Below, one piece after another: positions 43,031-51,084 of a stretch of DNA of 64,000 nucleotides; within the stretch, counting starts at the first letter, position 1; each line of letters opens with the position of its first letter. The stretch is from JAHEJX01 sp041605955. GTDB taxonomy: Bacteria; Actinomycetota; Acidimicrobiia; Spongiisociales; UBA5794. The position numbers and the translations under genes are program-made. The stretch covers positions 20,962-84,961 of the forward strand of contig JBFIXI010000010.1 of NCBI GenBank assembly GCA_041605955.1, read 5' to 3'. The notes under the pieces were generated by a model. It ran no database searches. It worked only from the letters and a program-made list of their open reading frames with translations, and was not told the DNA's origin.

Positions 43031-44035
43031 ATGACGAAGCTGGACCGGACCCGCGTTCTCGCCTACCGCTATCAGGTAAACGGCCTCGACACCCGACTTC
43101 CGGCCGGGGAGTTGGTCGCGGCGAGCCGATCCGGACTTCAGGACAGTGCTCCCCGCGCTGCGGTGCTCTCGCTCCATGCCAGGGTCGAGGGGGTGCAGCC
43201 CGATGACTGGAGCAATCGCAGCCTCACCCAAGTGTGGGGACCGCGCGGCGCCATCTACCTGATACCCAAAGAAGATCTGGGAGTCTTCACTCTGGGCATG
43301 TTGCCGCGCGACGAAGAACGGCTCGACGAGCTGCAACGCCAGGCGCGCCGTGTGCTCCGGGCCCTCGATGGGCGCCCCCAGCGACCCGGCTCCATCCTCG
43401 ATGCCGTGTCCCCGATCCGCGACTTGCGCGAGCTGCGGTGGGTCTCGGCTACGGGCTGGTTCCTCCCGATCTGGGACGGCAGCAGCACCGCGGTCTACCC
43501 CGCCGAGCCGGCGGAGACGGACGTCGAGGAGAGCCGCCTCGAGCTGGCTCGCCGCTTCCTCCACTATCTGGGGCCATCCACCACCAAGGGCTTCCAGTGG
43601 TGGAGCGGCGCCGGCGGCGAGGACGCAACCAAGACGATGAGCGCGCTCGGGCCCGAGTTGGCAACCGTGGACGTGGACGGCGAGGAGGTGCTCATGCTCG
43701 CCGCAGACGTCGCGCAGGCCAGAACCGCCCCTCAGCCGGCCGGGCTGCACTTGCTCCCACCCGACGACGTGTACATCAGCCGGCTATGCGGGCCACTTCT
43801 CCTAAACGATGCCGAGCTGAACGCCCGCCTCTACCCGCAGGCTCCGCTGCCCGGAGCGCTGGTACACGACGGGGAGGTGGTCGCCACTTGGCGGCGGCGG
43901 GGGCGGCGGCTGACGATCAACCCCTTTCCCGGGCTCGACGTTGCGACCGTGGCCGATGCGGTGAAGGAAGCCGCCGGCCGGCTGCCCATTGCTGATGTCG
44001 ATACCGGCCCGAGCGTCGACTGGTACGACGACTGA
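43031..44035 (+). CDS. Winged-helix DNA-binding protein (HTH_42/AlkZ-like)
   Basis: The 334-residue protein matches the winged-helix family that includes the AlkZ/YcaQ DNA glycosylases. Landmarks are RTRVLAYRYQVNGLD at the N-terminus, LTQVWGPRGAIYLIPKEDLG, the STTKGFQWWSGAGGEDATK helix-turn region and the C-terminal PLPGALVHDGEVVATWRRRG. Members excise bulky or crosslinked bases, but many have no tested function, and I cannot confirm the catalytic Gln motif here. The ATG at 43031 starts the conserved region. It follows the photolyase by 57 bases. Confidence 0.8.
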   Translation: MTKLDRTRVLAYRYQVNGLDTRLPAGELVAASRSGLQDSAPRAAVLSLHARVEGVQPDDWSNRSLTQVWGPRGAIYLIPKEDLGVFTLGMLPRDEERLDELQRQARRVLRALDGRPQRPGSILDAVSPIRDLRELRWVSATGWFLPIWDGSSTAVYPAEPAETDVEESRLELARRFLHYLGPSTTKGFQWWSGAGGEDATKTMSALGPELATVDVDGEEVLMLAADVAQARTAPQPAGLHLLPPDDVYISRLCGPLLLNDAELNARLYPQAPLPGALVHDGEVVATWRRRGRRLTINPFPGLDVATVADAVKEAAGRLPIADVDTGPSVDWYDD

Positions 44036-44062
44036 GCACCGATCCGGCGGCCGGCGGGGCCC

Positions 44063-44068
44063 TAGGAT
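44063..44068 (+). promoter_or_regulatory. Putative -10 hexamer TAGGAT
   Basis: TAGGAT ends nine bases before the sulfatase ATG at 44078. Confidence 0.38.
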
Positions 44069-44077
44069 CGCGATGCC

Positions 44078-45631
44078 ATGAAGACCCGCACTCCGAACAT
44101 TCTCATCGTGATGGCCGACCAGTTGGCCCCGCACGCCACCGGCACCTACGGGCACCCTCTGGTGCGCACTCCCCACATGGATGCGCTCGCGGCGAGCGGG
44201 GTCCGCTTCGATGCGACCTATGCCCATTCACCGCTTTGTGCGCCCGCCCGGTTCTCGTTTCTGTCCGGTCAGACAATCACGAAGATCGGCGCCTACGACA
44301 ACGCCGCCGAGTTTCCGGCCTCGATCCCGACTCTGGCCCACTACATGCGCCTCATGGGTTACCGCACCTGCCTGTCCGGCAAGATGCACTTTGTGGGGCC
44401 AGACCAGCTGCACGGCTTCGACGAGCGGTTGACCACCGACATCTACCCGGCCGACTTCGCGTGGACGCCCAACTGGGACGAACCGGAGCGCCGGATTGGG
44501 AAGTGGTATCACAACATGGACAGCCTCCACGAAGCCGGCCAAGCGACGATGACCTATCAAATCGAGTACGACGAAGAGGTCGGCTTCGCCGCCAAACGCC
44601 GGATCTACGACTACGCCCGCGACTCCGACGAGCAGCCCTGGATGCTGGTGGCCTCATTCATCCATCCCCACGATCCCTACGTCGCCCGGCCGGAGTGGTG
44701 GGACCTCTACGACCACGACGCCATCGATCTGCCCACCACGGTCGACTTGGAGGGACTCGACCCCCACTCCAAGCGCATCCGGGCCGGCATCGAGTACGAC
44801 ACGGTGGGCGCCACCGAAGAGCACGTCCGCGCGGCGCGCCACGGTTACTACGCCAACACCAGCTACTTCGATCACTGGCTGGGAGAGCTCATCGCGACCG
44901 TTAGCGAGACCCGGCAAGATGACAACACGCTCGTGTTCCTCACGGCCGACCACGGCGACATGCTCGGCGAGCGCGGCCAGTGGTTCAAGATGTCGATGTT
45001 CGAGCGCTCCGCGCGGGTGCCTTTCATCATGGCCGGGCCGGGAATCCGACCGGGCACTGTGCCCAATGTGTGTTCCCATCTCGACTTCCTTCCCACGTTG
45101 CTCGATGTCGCTTCAGGAGACGGGCGCAGGTGGCCGGAGCTCGGGCAGCCGCTGGCGGGACGCAGCCTGTGGCCCTTGGCGACCGGCGGCACAGACGGCA
45201 TCGACGAGACCATCGGCGAATACTGCGCCGAGATGACGTCGTATCCGATCTTCATGATTCGCCGGGGCCGCCACAAGTACATTCACTGCGAGACCGATCC
45301 CCCGTTGTTGTATGACGTCGTAGCCGATCCTGACGAGACGACCAATCTGGCGAATCACCCTGATTACCCACAGATGGCCGCTGCCTTTGCCGCCGAAGTG
45401 GCGCAACGCTGGGACGCGGAGGCGATTCGAGAGGATGTGCTCGCGTCCCAACGCGCCCGGCGCACCCTGCACGCTGCGATGATGGGAGCTCCGGTGTCGT
45501 GGGACTACCAGCCGGTGCGTGATGCCGCCAACGAGTACGTGCGCAACCACATGGACTGGGCCGAAGCCGGAGCCCGCACCCGCTTTCCCCGCTTCGAGGC
45601 GGTCAGCGAGCTCTCCGAGCGCGACGGCTGA
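44078..45631 (+). CDS. betC: Choline-sulfatase-like arylsulfatase
   Basis: The 517-residue enzyme has the sulfatase motif C-x-A-x-R in SPLCAPARFSFLSG, with Cys54 the residue that becomes formylglycine and Arg58. Metal-binding motifs NILIVMADQLAPHATGTYG and FLTADHGDMLGERGQWFK and the FIHPHDPYVA segment follow the choline-sulfatase subgroup. The C-terminal SWDYQPVRDAANEYVRNHM is the BetC-specific tail. It would free choline and sulfate from choline-O-sulfate. No signal peptide is visible, so it acts in the cytoplasm. No choline dehydrogenase or transporter lies beside it, so related sulfate esters remain possible. Confidence 0.87.
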   Translation: MKTRTPNILIVMADQLAPHATGTYGHPLVRTPHMDALAASGVRFDATYAHSPLCAPARFSFLSGQTITKIGAYDNAAEFPASIPTLAHYMRLMGYRTCLSGKMHFVGPDQLHGFDERLTTDIYPADFAWTPNWDEPERRIGKWYHNMDSLHEAGQATMTYQIEYDEEVGFAAKRRIYDYARDSDEQPWMLVASFIHPHDPYVARPEWWDLYDHDAIDLPTTVDLEGLDPHSKRIRAGIEYDTVGATEEHVRAARHGYYANTSYFDHWLGELIATVSETRQDDNTLVFLTADHGDMLGERGQWFKMSMFERSARVPFIMAGPGIRPGTVPNVCSHLDFLPTLLDVASGDGRRWPELGQPLAGRSLWPLATGGTDGIDETIGEYCAEMTSYPIFMIRRGRHKYIHCETDPPLLYDVVADPDETTNLANHPDYPQMAAAFAAEVAQRWDAEAIREDVLASQRARRTLHAAMMGAPVSWDYQPVRDAANEYVRNHMDWAEAGARTRFPRFEAVSELSERDG

Positions 45632-45641
45632 GGCAGCGCCA

Positions 45642-46256
45642 CTACGGCGGCATCGATTCGAGCAGGCGCTCCGCATGCCAGACGGGGTTGTCTTGATAGT
45701 CCCAGTACTTGACGACGCGTAGCCGGAGATGCTCGGAGCATCCCAAGCCGTACGGTATCGATCCGTTGTAGATGCGCACCGAGGTGTAGAACTGCGGGGC
45801 AACCTGGGTGGCGGCCGGAACGTGGTCCGGCAGGTCGCGCCACTGTTCGATGCCCACGTCGGCGGCCAGGGCGACCAGGTTGGCATAGTTGAAGCCGTCG
45901 TCGAGGAGGCGCGACACGTAGCCCAGCAGCAGCGGGAATTCCTCGAATCTGGAGACCATGCGGGCGTTCATAGTCTCGACCTCGTACGCAATCTCTTGGG
46001 CCGCTTCACTCCGTCGCTCGCCGAAGAAGCCGACAATCGTCACTGCGGCATCGCCGTGCACTCGGCCCGCCCTGGTGACGATGAGGCGGTCCCGGCCCAT
46101 GGCGGGCGGGGCAAGTCGCGACCGGGCGGTTCGCGACGCATGTAGGTCGCGGATCATGCCGAGCATGATCTCGCAATCGCGAGTGACCAGCGCAGGATCC
46201 GTGAAGGGCCGATGGGCCGGCCACTCATCGGGCGCCAGTCGGATCATCCGGCCCAT
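45642..46256 (-). CDS. Unrecognised soluble protein
   Basis: The 204-residue product has no membrane span or signal peptide and I do not recognise a family. Features are an N-terminal helical part (VTRDCEIMLGMIRDL), a central alpha/beta part (AAVTIVGFFGERRSEAAQEI) and an aromatic C-terminal half (QFYTSVRIYNGSIPYGLGCS, VVKYWDYQDNPVWHAERLLE). Codon use is like the neighbours and it fits tightly (10 bases) against the convergent sulfatase gene, so it looks like a real gene. An alternative ATG lies three codons downstream. Confidence 0.6.
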   Translation of the reverse strand: MGRMIRLAPDEWPAHRPFTDPALVTRDCEIMLGMIRDLHASRTARSRLAPPAMGRDRLIVTRAGRVHGDAAVTIVGFFGERRSEAAQEIAYEVETMNARMVSRFEEFPLLLGYVSRLLDDGFNYANLVALAADVGIEQWRDLPDHVPAATQVAPQFYTSVRIYNGSIPYGLGCSEHLRLRVVKYWDYQDNPVWHAERLLESMPP

Positions 46257-46273
46257 CGGCGGCCCCTAAGTGG

Positions 46274-46318
46274 ATCGAGCCTGCGCGAATCGAGCCTGCG
46301 CGAATCGAGCCTGCGCCG
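46274..46318. repeat. 15-bp tandem repeat, three copies
   Basis: Units ATCGAGCCTGCGCGA lie at 46274-46288 and 46289-46303, with a third copy differing in the last two bases at 46304-46318. The period matches the 15-bp array at 7430-7459 but the sequence does not. Confidence 0.9.
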
Positions 46319-46357
46319 GCATAGAGCCGGCCGTTGCGACCGGATGCGTAGTCAGCG

Positions 46358-46389
46358 ACCCTCGGCGAAGATGGAGCCCCGCCGAGGGT
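46358..46389. terminator. Perfect 10-bp inverted repeat (terminator or attenuator candidate)
   Basis: Arms ACCCTCGGCG and CGCCGAGGGT pair perfectly around a 12-base loop. No T tract follows. It lies in the long intergenic region ahead of the macrodomain gene and behind nothing convergent, so it could be a transcript-leader structure rather than a terminator. Confidence 0.5.
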
Positions 46390-46595
46390 ATCCGTGGCGG
46401 CAGTGGCGCGTGGAGCGAACGGTGGGAGGCCTGGCATGACGCACCGGCTGGAGGCCGTGGTTCATCTCTCTCTCCGATTTGGTCGTTGGCCACTGCGCAG
46501 GCGGCGTCCTTGGGCGCCGCACTAGCAATCCTATTGATTCATCGGCTCGAAAGACGTGCATTGTTGAGGCCGAAGATCTTGGCGATGGCGCGCGG

Positions 46596-46601
46596 TACCC
46601 T
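46596..46601 (+). promoter_or_regulatory. Putative -10 hexamer TACCCT
   Basis: TACCCT ends six bases before the ATG at 46608, placing the likely transcription start on the start codon. Confidence 0.38.
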
Positions 46602-46607
46602 GCAGGC

Positions 46608-47171
46608 ATGGAGTCGACGCTCGCGATGACTCGAATTGGGAACACCAACGTGATCGCCGTTCGCGGCGACTTGACGCGTCAACCGGTCGACGCGGTGGTC
46701 AACGCGGCGAACGAGAGCCTGCAGCACGGTGGCGGCGTCGCGCAAGCCATCGTTCGAACAGGGGGCCGGGTCATCCAAGAAGAGTCCGATGCCTGGATTC
46801 GCGAACACGGGCCGGTGGGCCGCGGCGAGGCCGCAGTCACCACCGGAGGCATGCTGGTCGCATCCCATGTCATCCATGTCGTGGGGCCTCGCTTTCGGGA
46901 GGGCCAGGACAATGCCGGAATCCTCCGTGATGCGACGTTCGCCGCACTCGACGCCGCCGCCGAGCATGGCCTGAAGTCGGTGGCCTTCCCGGCGATCTCC
47001 GCCGGGATCTTCGGTTATCCCCCCGAGGAAGCCACCCAGGTCCTTACTCGTGCGGTGAGCGCCTGGCTGGAATCGACTCCCAACGACCTGGTCGAGATCC
47101 GCCTGGTGGGCTTCAGCGAAGAGCTCGCCAAGCTCTTCGCCAAGGCACTGTCGACCACCAAGGCTGCCTGA
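46608..47171 (+). CDS. Macrodomain protein (ADP-ribose-binding/deacetylase type)
   Basis: The 187-residue single macrodomain has the ADP-ribose site VDAVVNAANESLQHGGGVAQ and the second loop VAFPAISAGIFGYPPEEATQ. The HGGGVAQAI form resembles archaeal AF1521-type macrodomains more than the MacroD form with its GGGVDGAI-like loop. Such proteins remove ADP-ribose or hydrolyse O-acetyl-ADP-ribose. The conserved fold starts about 15 residues after the ATG at 46608. No ADP-ribosyltransferase is adjacent. Confidence 0.9.
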   Translation: MESTLAMTRIGNTNVIAVRGDLTRQPVDAVVNAANESLQHGGGVAQAIVRTGGRVIQEESDAWIREHGPVGRGEAAVTTGGMLVASHVIHVVGPRFREGQDNAGILRDATFAALDAAAEHGLKSVAFPAISAGIFGYPPEEATQVLTRAVSAWLESTPNDLVEIRLVGFSEELAKLFAKALSTTKAA

Positions 47172-47181
47172 CGCCGCACGC

Positions 47182-47688
47182 TCAGCGTCGCGGCACGTAG
47201 CCGGTCTTTCCGTCGATCAGCTCCCGAATGATGTCGGCGTGACCGGCGTGGCGGGCGGTCTCCTCGAGCATGTGATTCAGCACCCATCGCAGCGAACGAG
47301 GCTTGCCGCCCGACGCTCCAGTGACCTCGAGATCTGCGGCGGCATCGATCACTGCGTTAGCCTCACCCACTGCGGTTGCGTACAACTCCGAGATCGATTC
47401 GATCGTCTCGTCCGGCTCGATGCGCCAATCAGCATCGGGGTCGTCGTCGCTCCACGGATATTCCGGCTTGTCTCCACCGATGAAGTCCACGAACCACCAG
47501 CGCTCCACCCAGGCGAGGTGCTTCACCAGGCCGAGCATGCTGGTTCCCGACGGGACCAGGGGGCGGCGGGCGTCCTCCTCACTGAGGCCCTTGAGCTTCC
47601 ACAGCATGATGGCCCGGTTCTGGTTGAGGAATGCCACGAGCGACGCACGCTCGTCTCCGGTGTACGGGGTCTTCTGATATGGCAGCAT
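47182..47688 (-). CDS. DinB-like (DUF664) protein
   Basis: The 168-residue four-helix protein has the putative metal-binding histidines of the DinB/DUF664 group in MLGLVKHLAWVERWWFVDFI and NHMLEETARHAGHADIIREL. Related actinobacterial proteins include mycothiol-dependent enzymes and proteins of unknown role. It is convergent with the macrodomain gene. The length and histidine spacing are normal for the family. Confidence 0.88.
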   Translation of the reverse strand: MLPYQKTPYTGDERASLVAFLNQNRAIMLWKLKGLSEEDARRPLVPSGTSMLGLVKHLAWVERWWFVDFIGGDKPEYPWSDDDPDADWRIEPDETIESISELYATAVGEANAVIDAAADLEVTGASGGKPRSLRWVLNHMLEETARHAGHADIIRELIDGKTGYVPRR

Positions 47689-47799
47689 GATTCGAGCCTA
47701 CCGAGCGGACCAGCCGCCCCGTCTCGACCCAGGTTCTGGCATCGGACAGTATCGATGGAATAGCCTAGAGTCGCCGTTACGTGACTCGAGGGGAGAGCG

Positions 47800-48726
47800 G
47801 TGACGACCGTTGCTGAGCGTCCGGCCACCAAGCCGCGAAGGCGGCGACGCTATCGGCGCGGTTCCTCCAAGGCATACCTCTTCTTGCTGCCGACGTTCGT
47901 GATCTTGTTCGTCTTCGTTTACTACCCGATCATCGAGTCCTTCCGGCTGAGCCGAAACCGGGTAGCGCCGTTCGGTAGCCAAGAAATCGAGGTCGGCTTC
48001 GAGAACTACACCCGGCTGTTGCAGAGCGAGGACTTCTGGAACACGGTCGAGGTTTCCTTGTGGTTCATGGTCGGTGCCGTACCGATCGGAATCTCCCTGG
48101 CGGTCGTCATCGCTCTGTTGTTGTCGTACCCGCTGCGGCACCTGAACTGGTTCTATCGGACGTTGATCTTCGTGCCGGTAGTCATCTCGGGGGCGATCGC
48201 CGGCGCCCTCTTCCGCCTGCTCTACAACCCGGTTGTCGGATTCTTCAACCACTGGCTCAGCTTGATCGGAGTCGACGGTCCCAACTGGCTGAATGAGCAG
48301 ACCTGGGCACTGGTCGCCGTCACGATCACAGTGGTCTGGAGGCAGCTCGGCTTCAACGTGATCATCGCTCTGGCGGGGATACAGAACATCGACGAGCAGC
48401 TGTACGAGGCGGCCAAGATCGATGGCGCCGGTGTCTTTGCGAGGATTCGCTATATAACTCTCCCCCAGCTGACCCCGACGCTCTTCTTCTTGGCGGTCGT
48501 CAACGTGATCATCAGTCTGCAGGCCTTTGCTGAGATCAACATCATGACCGATGGTGGGCCGGGCCGCGCCACCACGAATCTGGTCTATCAAGTGTTCGTC
48601 GACGGCTTCGTGGGCACCAGGTTCCTCGGCCGGGCTTCGGCCCAAGCGTTCCTGCTGGCGCTCCTGATCATCGCGGTATCGATCATCCAGTTCGGCGGCT
48701 TCGGCAAGAGAGTGCATTACCAATGA
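47800..48726 (+). CDS. Sugar/glycerol-3-phosphate-type ABC permease (UgpA-like)
   Basis: The 308-residue permease has six spans, starting KAYLFLLPTFVILFVFVYYP, and the EAA loop LYEAAKIDGAGVFARIRYIT. The segment AEINIMTDGGPGRATTNLVY is typical of MalF/UgpA-class permeases. GGGGAGAG lies just ahead of the GTG start at 47800. It heads an operon with a second permease, a binding lipoprotein and a glycerophosphodiester phosphodiesterase. That last gene suggests glycerol-3-phosphate or its diesters as substrate. No ATPase gene is in the operon. Confidence 0.87.
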   Translation: MTTVAERPATKPRRRRRYRRGSSKAYLFLLPTFVILFVFVYYPIIESFRLSRNRVAPFGSQEIEVGFENYTRLLQSEDFWNTVEVSLWFMVGAVPIGISLAVVIALLLSYPLRHLNWFYRTLIFVPVVISGAIAGALFRLLYNPVVGFFNHWLSLIGVDGPNWLNEQTWALVAVTITVVWRQLGFNVIIALAGIQNIDEQLYEAAKIDGAGVFARIRYITLPQLTPTLFFLAVVNVIISLQAFAEINIMTDGGPGRATTNLVYQVFVDGFVGTRFLGRASAQAFLLALLIIAVSIIQFGGFGKRVHYQ

Positions 48727-49607
48727 CGACTGAGGCGATAGCTCGACCAAGCGCGGTGACCCGCGAACGTCGCAGTTGGCGGCGCAACCTGGGCGACTTG
48801 CCAATCCACGTCGTCCTCTTGGTTATCGGGATCATCATCGCCATGCCGATCGTCATCGCCTTCTCGATGAGCTTCACGCCGCTGCGCGAGATCCTGGGGC
48901 GGGCCGATCCCGAGATCATTCCCAACAGCCTCACGCTGAAGAACTACGACACGGCGTGGAACGCGTCGCCGTTCCCGCGCTACATGCTGAACAGCTTCAT
49001 TCAGACCGGAATCATCACCGTGGCGCAGGTGGTGTTCAGCGTGTTGGCCGGCTTCGCCTTCGCCATGTTCGAGTTCCGCTTCAAGAGCCTGCTGTTCGCG
49101 CTGGTCATCGGCAGCCTGATCGTCCCCTTCGAGCTCACCTTCATTCCCAACTTCGTGCTGATCAGCGACCTGGGGTGGGCCAACACGTATCAAGGATTGA
49201 CGGTTCCGTTCCTCGCCAGCGCGTTCGGAGTCTTCATGATGCGACAGTTCTTCTTGACAATTCCGCGCGACCTGTACGACGCGGCGAAGATCGACGGTGC
49301 CAGCGACTGGTTCTACCTGTGGCGGGTGATGGTGCCTCTCAGCAAAGGAGCCATCAGCGCCTTCACCATCTTCGCTTTCCTCAGCGCATGGAACCAGTAT
49401 CTGTGGCCGTTGGTCATCACCAACGAGGAGTCCATGCGCACCGCCCAGATCGGCATTCGGTTTTTCTTGGTCAACCAGGAGCGCGCCACGGATTGGGGCG
49501 CAATCATGGCCGGGACCGTCATCGTGATGATCCCGACACTGGTCATCTTCCTGGTGGCCCAAAAGCAGCTCGTCAAGGGGATCGCAGCCAGCGGCCTCAA
49601 GGGCTGA
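48723..49607 (+). CDS. Sugar/glycerol-3-phosphate-type ABC permease (UgpE-like)
   Basis: The 294-residue permease of the MalG/UgpE class has six spans, including IHVVLLVIGIIIAMPIVIAF, and the EAA loop LYDAAKIDGASDWFYLWRVM. LSAWNQYLWPLVITNEESMR is the typical late segment. The ATG overlaps the first permease gene by four bases, and the binding-protein gene begins 29 bases after its stop behind GAAGGAAGG. Confidence 0.88.
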   Translation: MTTEAIARPSAVTRERRSWRRNLGDLPIHVVLLVIGIIIAMPIVIAFSMSFTPLREILGRADPEIIPNSLTLKNYDTAWNASPFPRYMLNSFIQTGIITVAQVVFSVLAGFAFAMFEFRFKSLLFALVIGSLIVPFELTFIPNFVLISDLGWANTYQGLTVPFLASAFGVFMMRQFFLTIPRDLYDAAKIDGASDWFYLWRVMVPLSKGAISAFTIFAFLSAWNQYLWPLVITNEESMRTAQIGIRFFLVNQERATDWGAIMAGTVIVMIPTLVIFLVAQKQLVKGIAASGLKG

Positions 49608-49636
49608 TCAAACGACGGAGAGAAGGAAGGGAAAAG

Positions 49637-51073
49637 ATGAGACGAATGACGAGGCTGTCTGCCTTGCTTGCGGTCTTCGCCTTGGTGGCGGCCGCGTGCG
49701 GCGACAGCGCCGACGACACGACAACGGCCGCTCCGGGTACGACGGAAGGGACCACGGCCGCTCCCACAACCACTGCGGCGCCGACCACGACGGAAGGCAC
49801 CACTCTGCCGCCGGTCACCGAGGAGGTGACGATCGAGTTCTGGCACGCGATGGCCGATGACCTAGGCGCAGTCGTCGACGAGCTGGTCCAGCGGTACAAC
49901 GACAGCCAGGACCTGGTCACGGTCAACGCAACGTTCCAGGGCAGCTACGACGACACCTACAACGCGCTGCTGGCTTCGTTCGAGGCGGGAACCGCCCCGA
50001 ACATCACCCAGAACTTCGACCTGGCTGCCCAGACGATGTTCGACACGGGCCGCCTCCTGGAAGCATGGAAGCTGATGGAGCCGGGCGAATCGGACACCTT
50101 CCTCCCCGCTGTACGGGACTATTACTCGGACGAGAACGGGATGGTGGCGATGGCGTTCAACTCGAGCACCCCCATCGTCTACTACAACACAGAGATGTTC
50201 GAGGCGGCGAACCTCGACGCCCCCGAGCCCGACTGGAACTTCAGCGACTTTCTCGCAACCTGTGAGGCGCTGGAAGCCTCCGGGGTGGAGTTCTGCGTCA
50301 CGTTCGGCCAGGTGGGCTGGTATTTCGAGCAGATCCTGGCCAACAGCGGCGGGTTGTACTTCAACGAGAACAACGGCCGGACCGGCCGGGCGACCGAGGT
50401 CATGTTCAACCAGGGACAGGGTGTCGAGGTCTTCGACTTCCTGACCGGGCTGATCGTCGATGAACATGCCCCCAACCTGGGTGCTACGTGGACGGACACG
50501 GATGCCGTGTTCTTCGCCGAACAAGCGGCGATGATCTTCGACTCGACGGCCGGCGCCCGCGGCTTCCAGGACAACGCCAACTTCGAAGTGAAGACGGCTT
50601 TCATCCCGCACAGCGACTCGAGTGAGCGCAACGGAGTCGTGATCGGCGGGGCCGCCCTGTGGCTGATCGACTCAGGCGATGCCGAGGTGAACTCAGCCGC
50701 CTGGGACTTCATGCGCTTCATGGCGGCAGCCGACCAACAGGTGACGTGGCACACGGGTACGGGTTACTTCCCGGTCCGGGCCGATCTGCAAGGCAATCCC
50801 CCGCCGGATCTGGCGACGTTCTGGGCTGATAACCCGAACTTCGTCACTGCGATCGATCAGTTGGCAACCACCAAGACGGTGAACGACGACGGGTCGGTCA
50901 ACTACGCGGTGCTCGGGGGACGAGCCGGTCCTTTCCCGGAGATTCGCCGCATCATCGTCGAGGCCTACAGCGCCGTTCTCGGCGAGGGCAAGACCGCCCA
51001 GGAGGCGCTTGACGAGGCGGCCGTCAAGGCCAACCAGGCATTGGCGGACTACAACGCGTTCTTCGCCGGATAG
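49637..51073 (+). CDS. ABC transporter substrate-binding lipoprotein (UgpB-like)
   Basis: The 478-residue protein has a signal with lipobox LVAAACGD, then a Thr/Ala/Pro linker (TTTAAPGTTEGTTAAPTTTA) and a family-1 binding fold starting VTIEFWHAMADDLGAVVDEL. Segments AFNSSTPIVYYNTEMFEAAN and VVIGGAALWLIDSGDAEVNS resemble UgpB, the glycerol-3-phosphate-binding protein, more than maltose-binding proteins. It is third in the operon, followed after 11 bases by a glycerophosphodiesterase, which supports glycerophosphodiester or glycerol-3-phosphate uptake. The precise ligand is not proven. Confidence 0.88.
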   Translation: MRRMTRLSALLAVFALVAAACGDSADDTTTAAPGTTEGTTAAPTTTAAPTTTEGTTLPPVTEEVTIEFWHAMADDLGAVVDELVQRYNDSQDLVTVNATFQGSYDDTYNALLASFEAGTAPNITQNFDLAAQTMFDTGRLLEAWKLMEPGESDTFLPAVRDYYSDENGMVAMAFNSSTPIVYYNTEMFEAANLDAPEPDWNFSDFLATCEALEASGVEFCVTFGQVGWYFEQILANSGGLYFNENNGRTGRATEVMFNQGQGVEVFDFLTGLIVDEHAPNLGATWTDTDAVFFAEQAAMIFDSTAGARGFQDNANFEVKTAFIPHSDSSERNGVVIGGAALWLIDSGDAEVNSAAWDFMRFMAAADQQVTWHTGTGYFPVRADLQGNPPPDLATFWADNPNFVTAIDQLATTKTVNDDGSVNYAVLGGRAGPFPEIRRIIVEAYSAVLGEGKTAQEALDEAAVKANQALADYNAFFAG

Positions 51074-51084
51074 ACGGCGAATCG

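Larger units (their letters stand above)
46257..46607. other. Intergenic region with repeats and hairpins
   Basis: This 351-base stretch holds no convincing gene. It contains a 15-bp tandem repeat (46274-46318), a GCCGGC-flanked small palindrome right after it, and a perfect 10-bp-stem hairpin (46358-46389). Near the right end is a -10-like element for the macrodomain gene. Confidence 0.6.

Noticed and set aside
46270..46629. 119-codon plus-strand frame over the 15-bp repeats
   Set aside because: It has no ribosome site, overlaps the macrodomain start out of frame and shows no protein-like composition beyond the repeat.
48776..49636. N-terminal extension of the binding lipoprotein
   Set aside because: The extension lies over the second permease in another frame; the lipoprotein signal and ribosome site fix the start at 49637.
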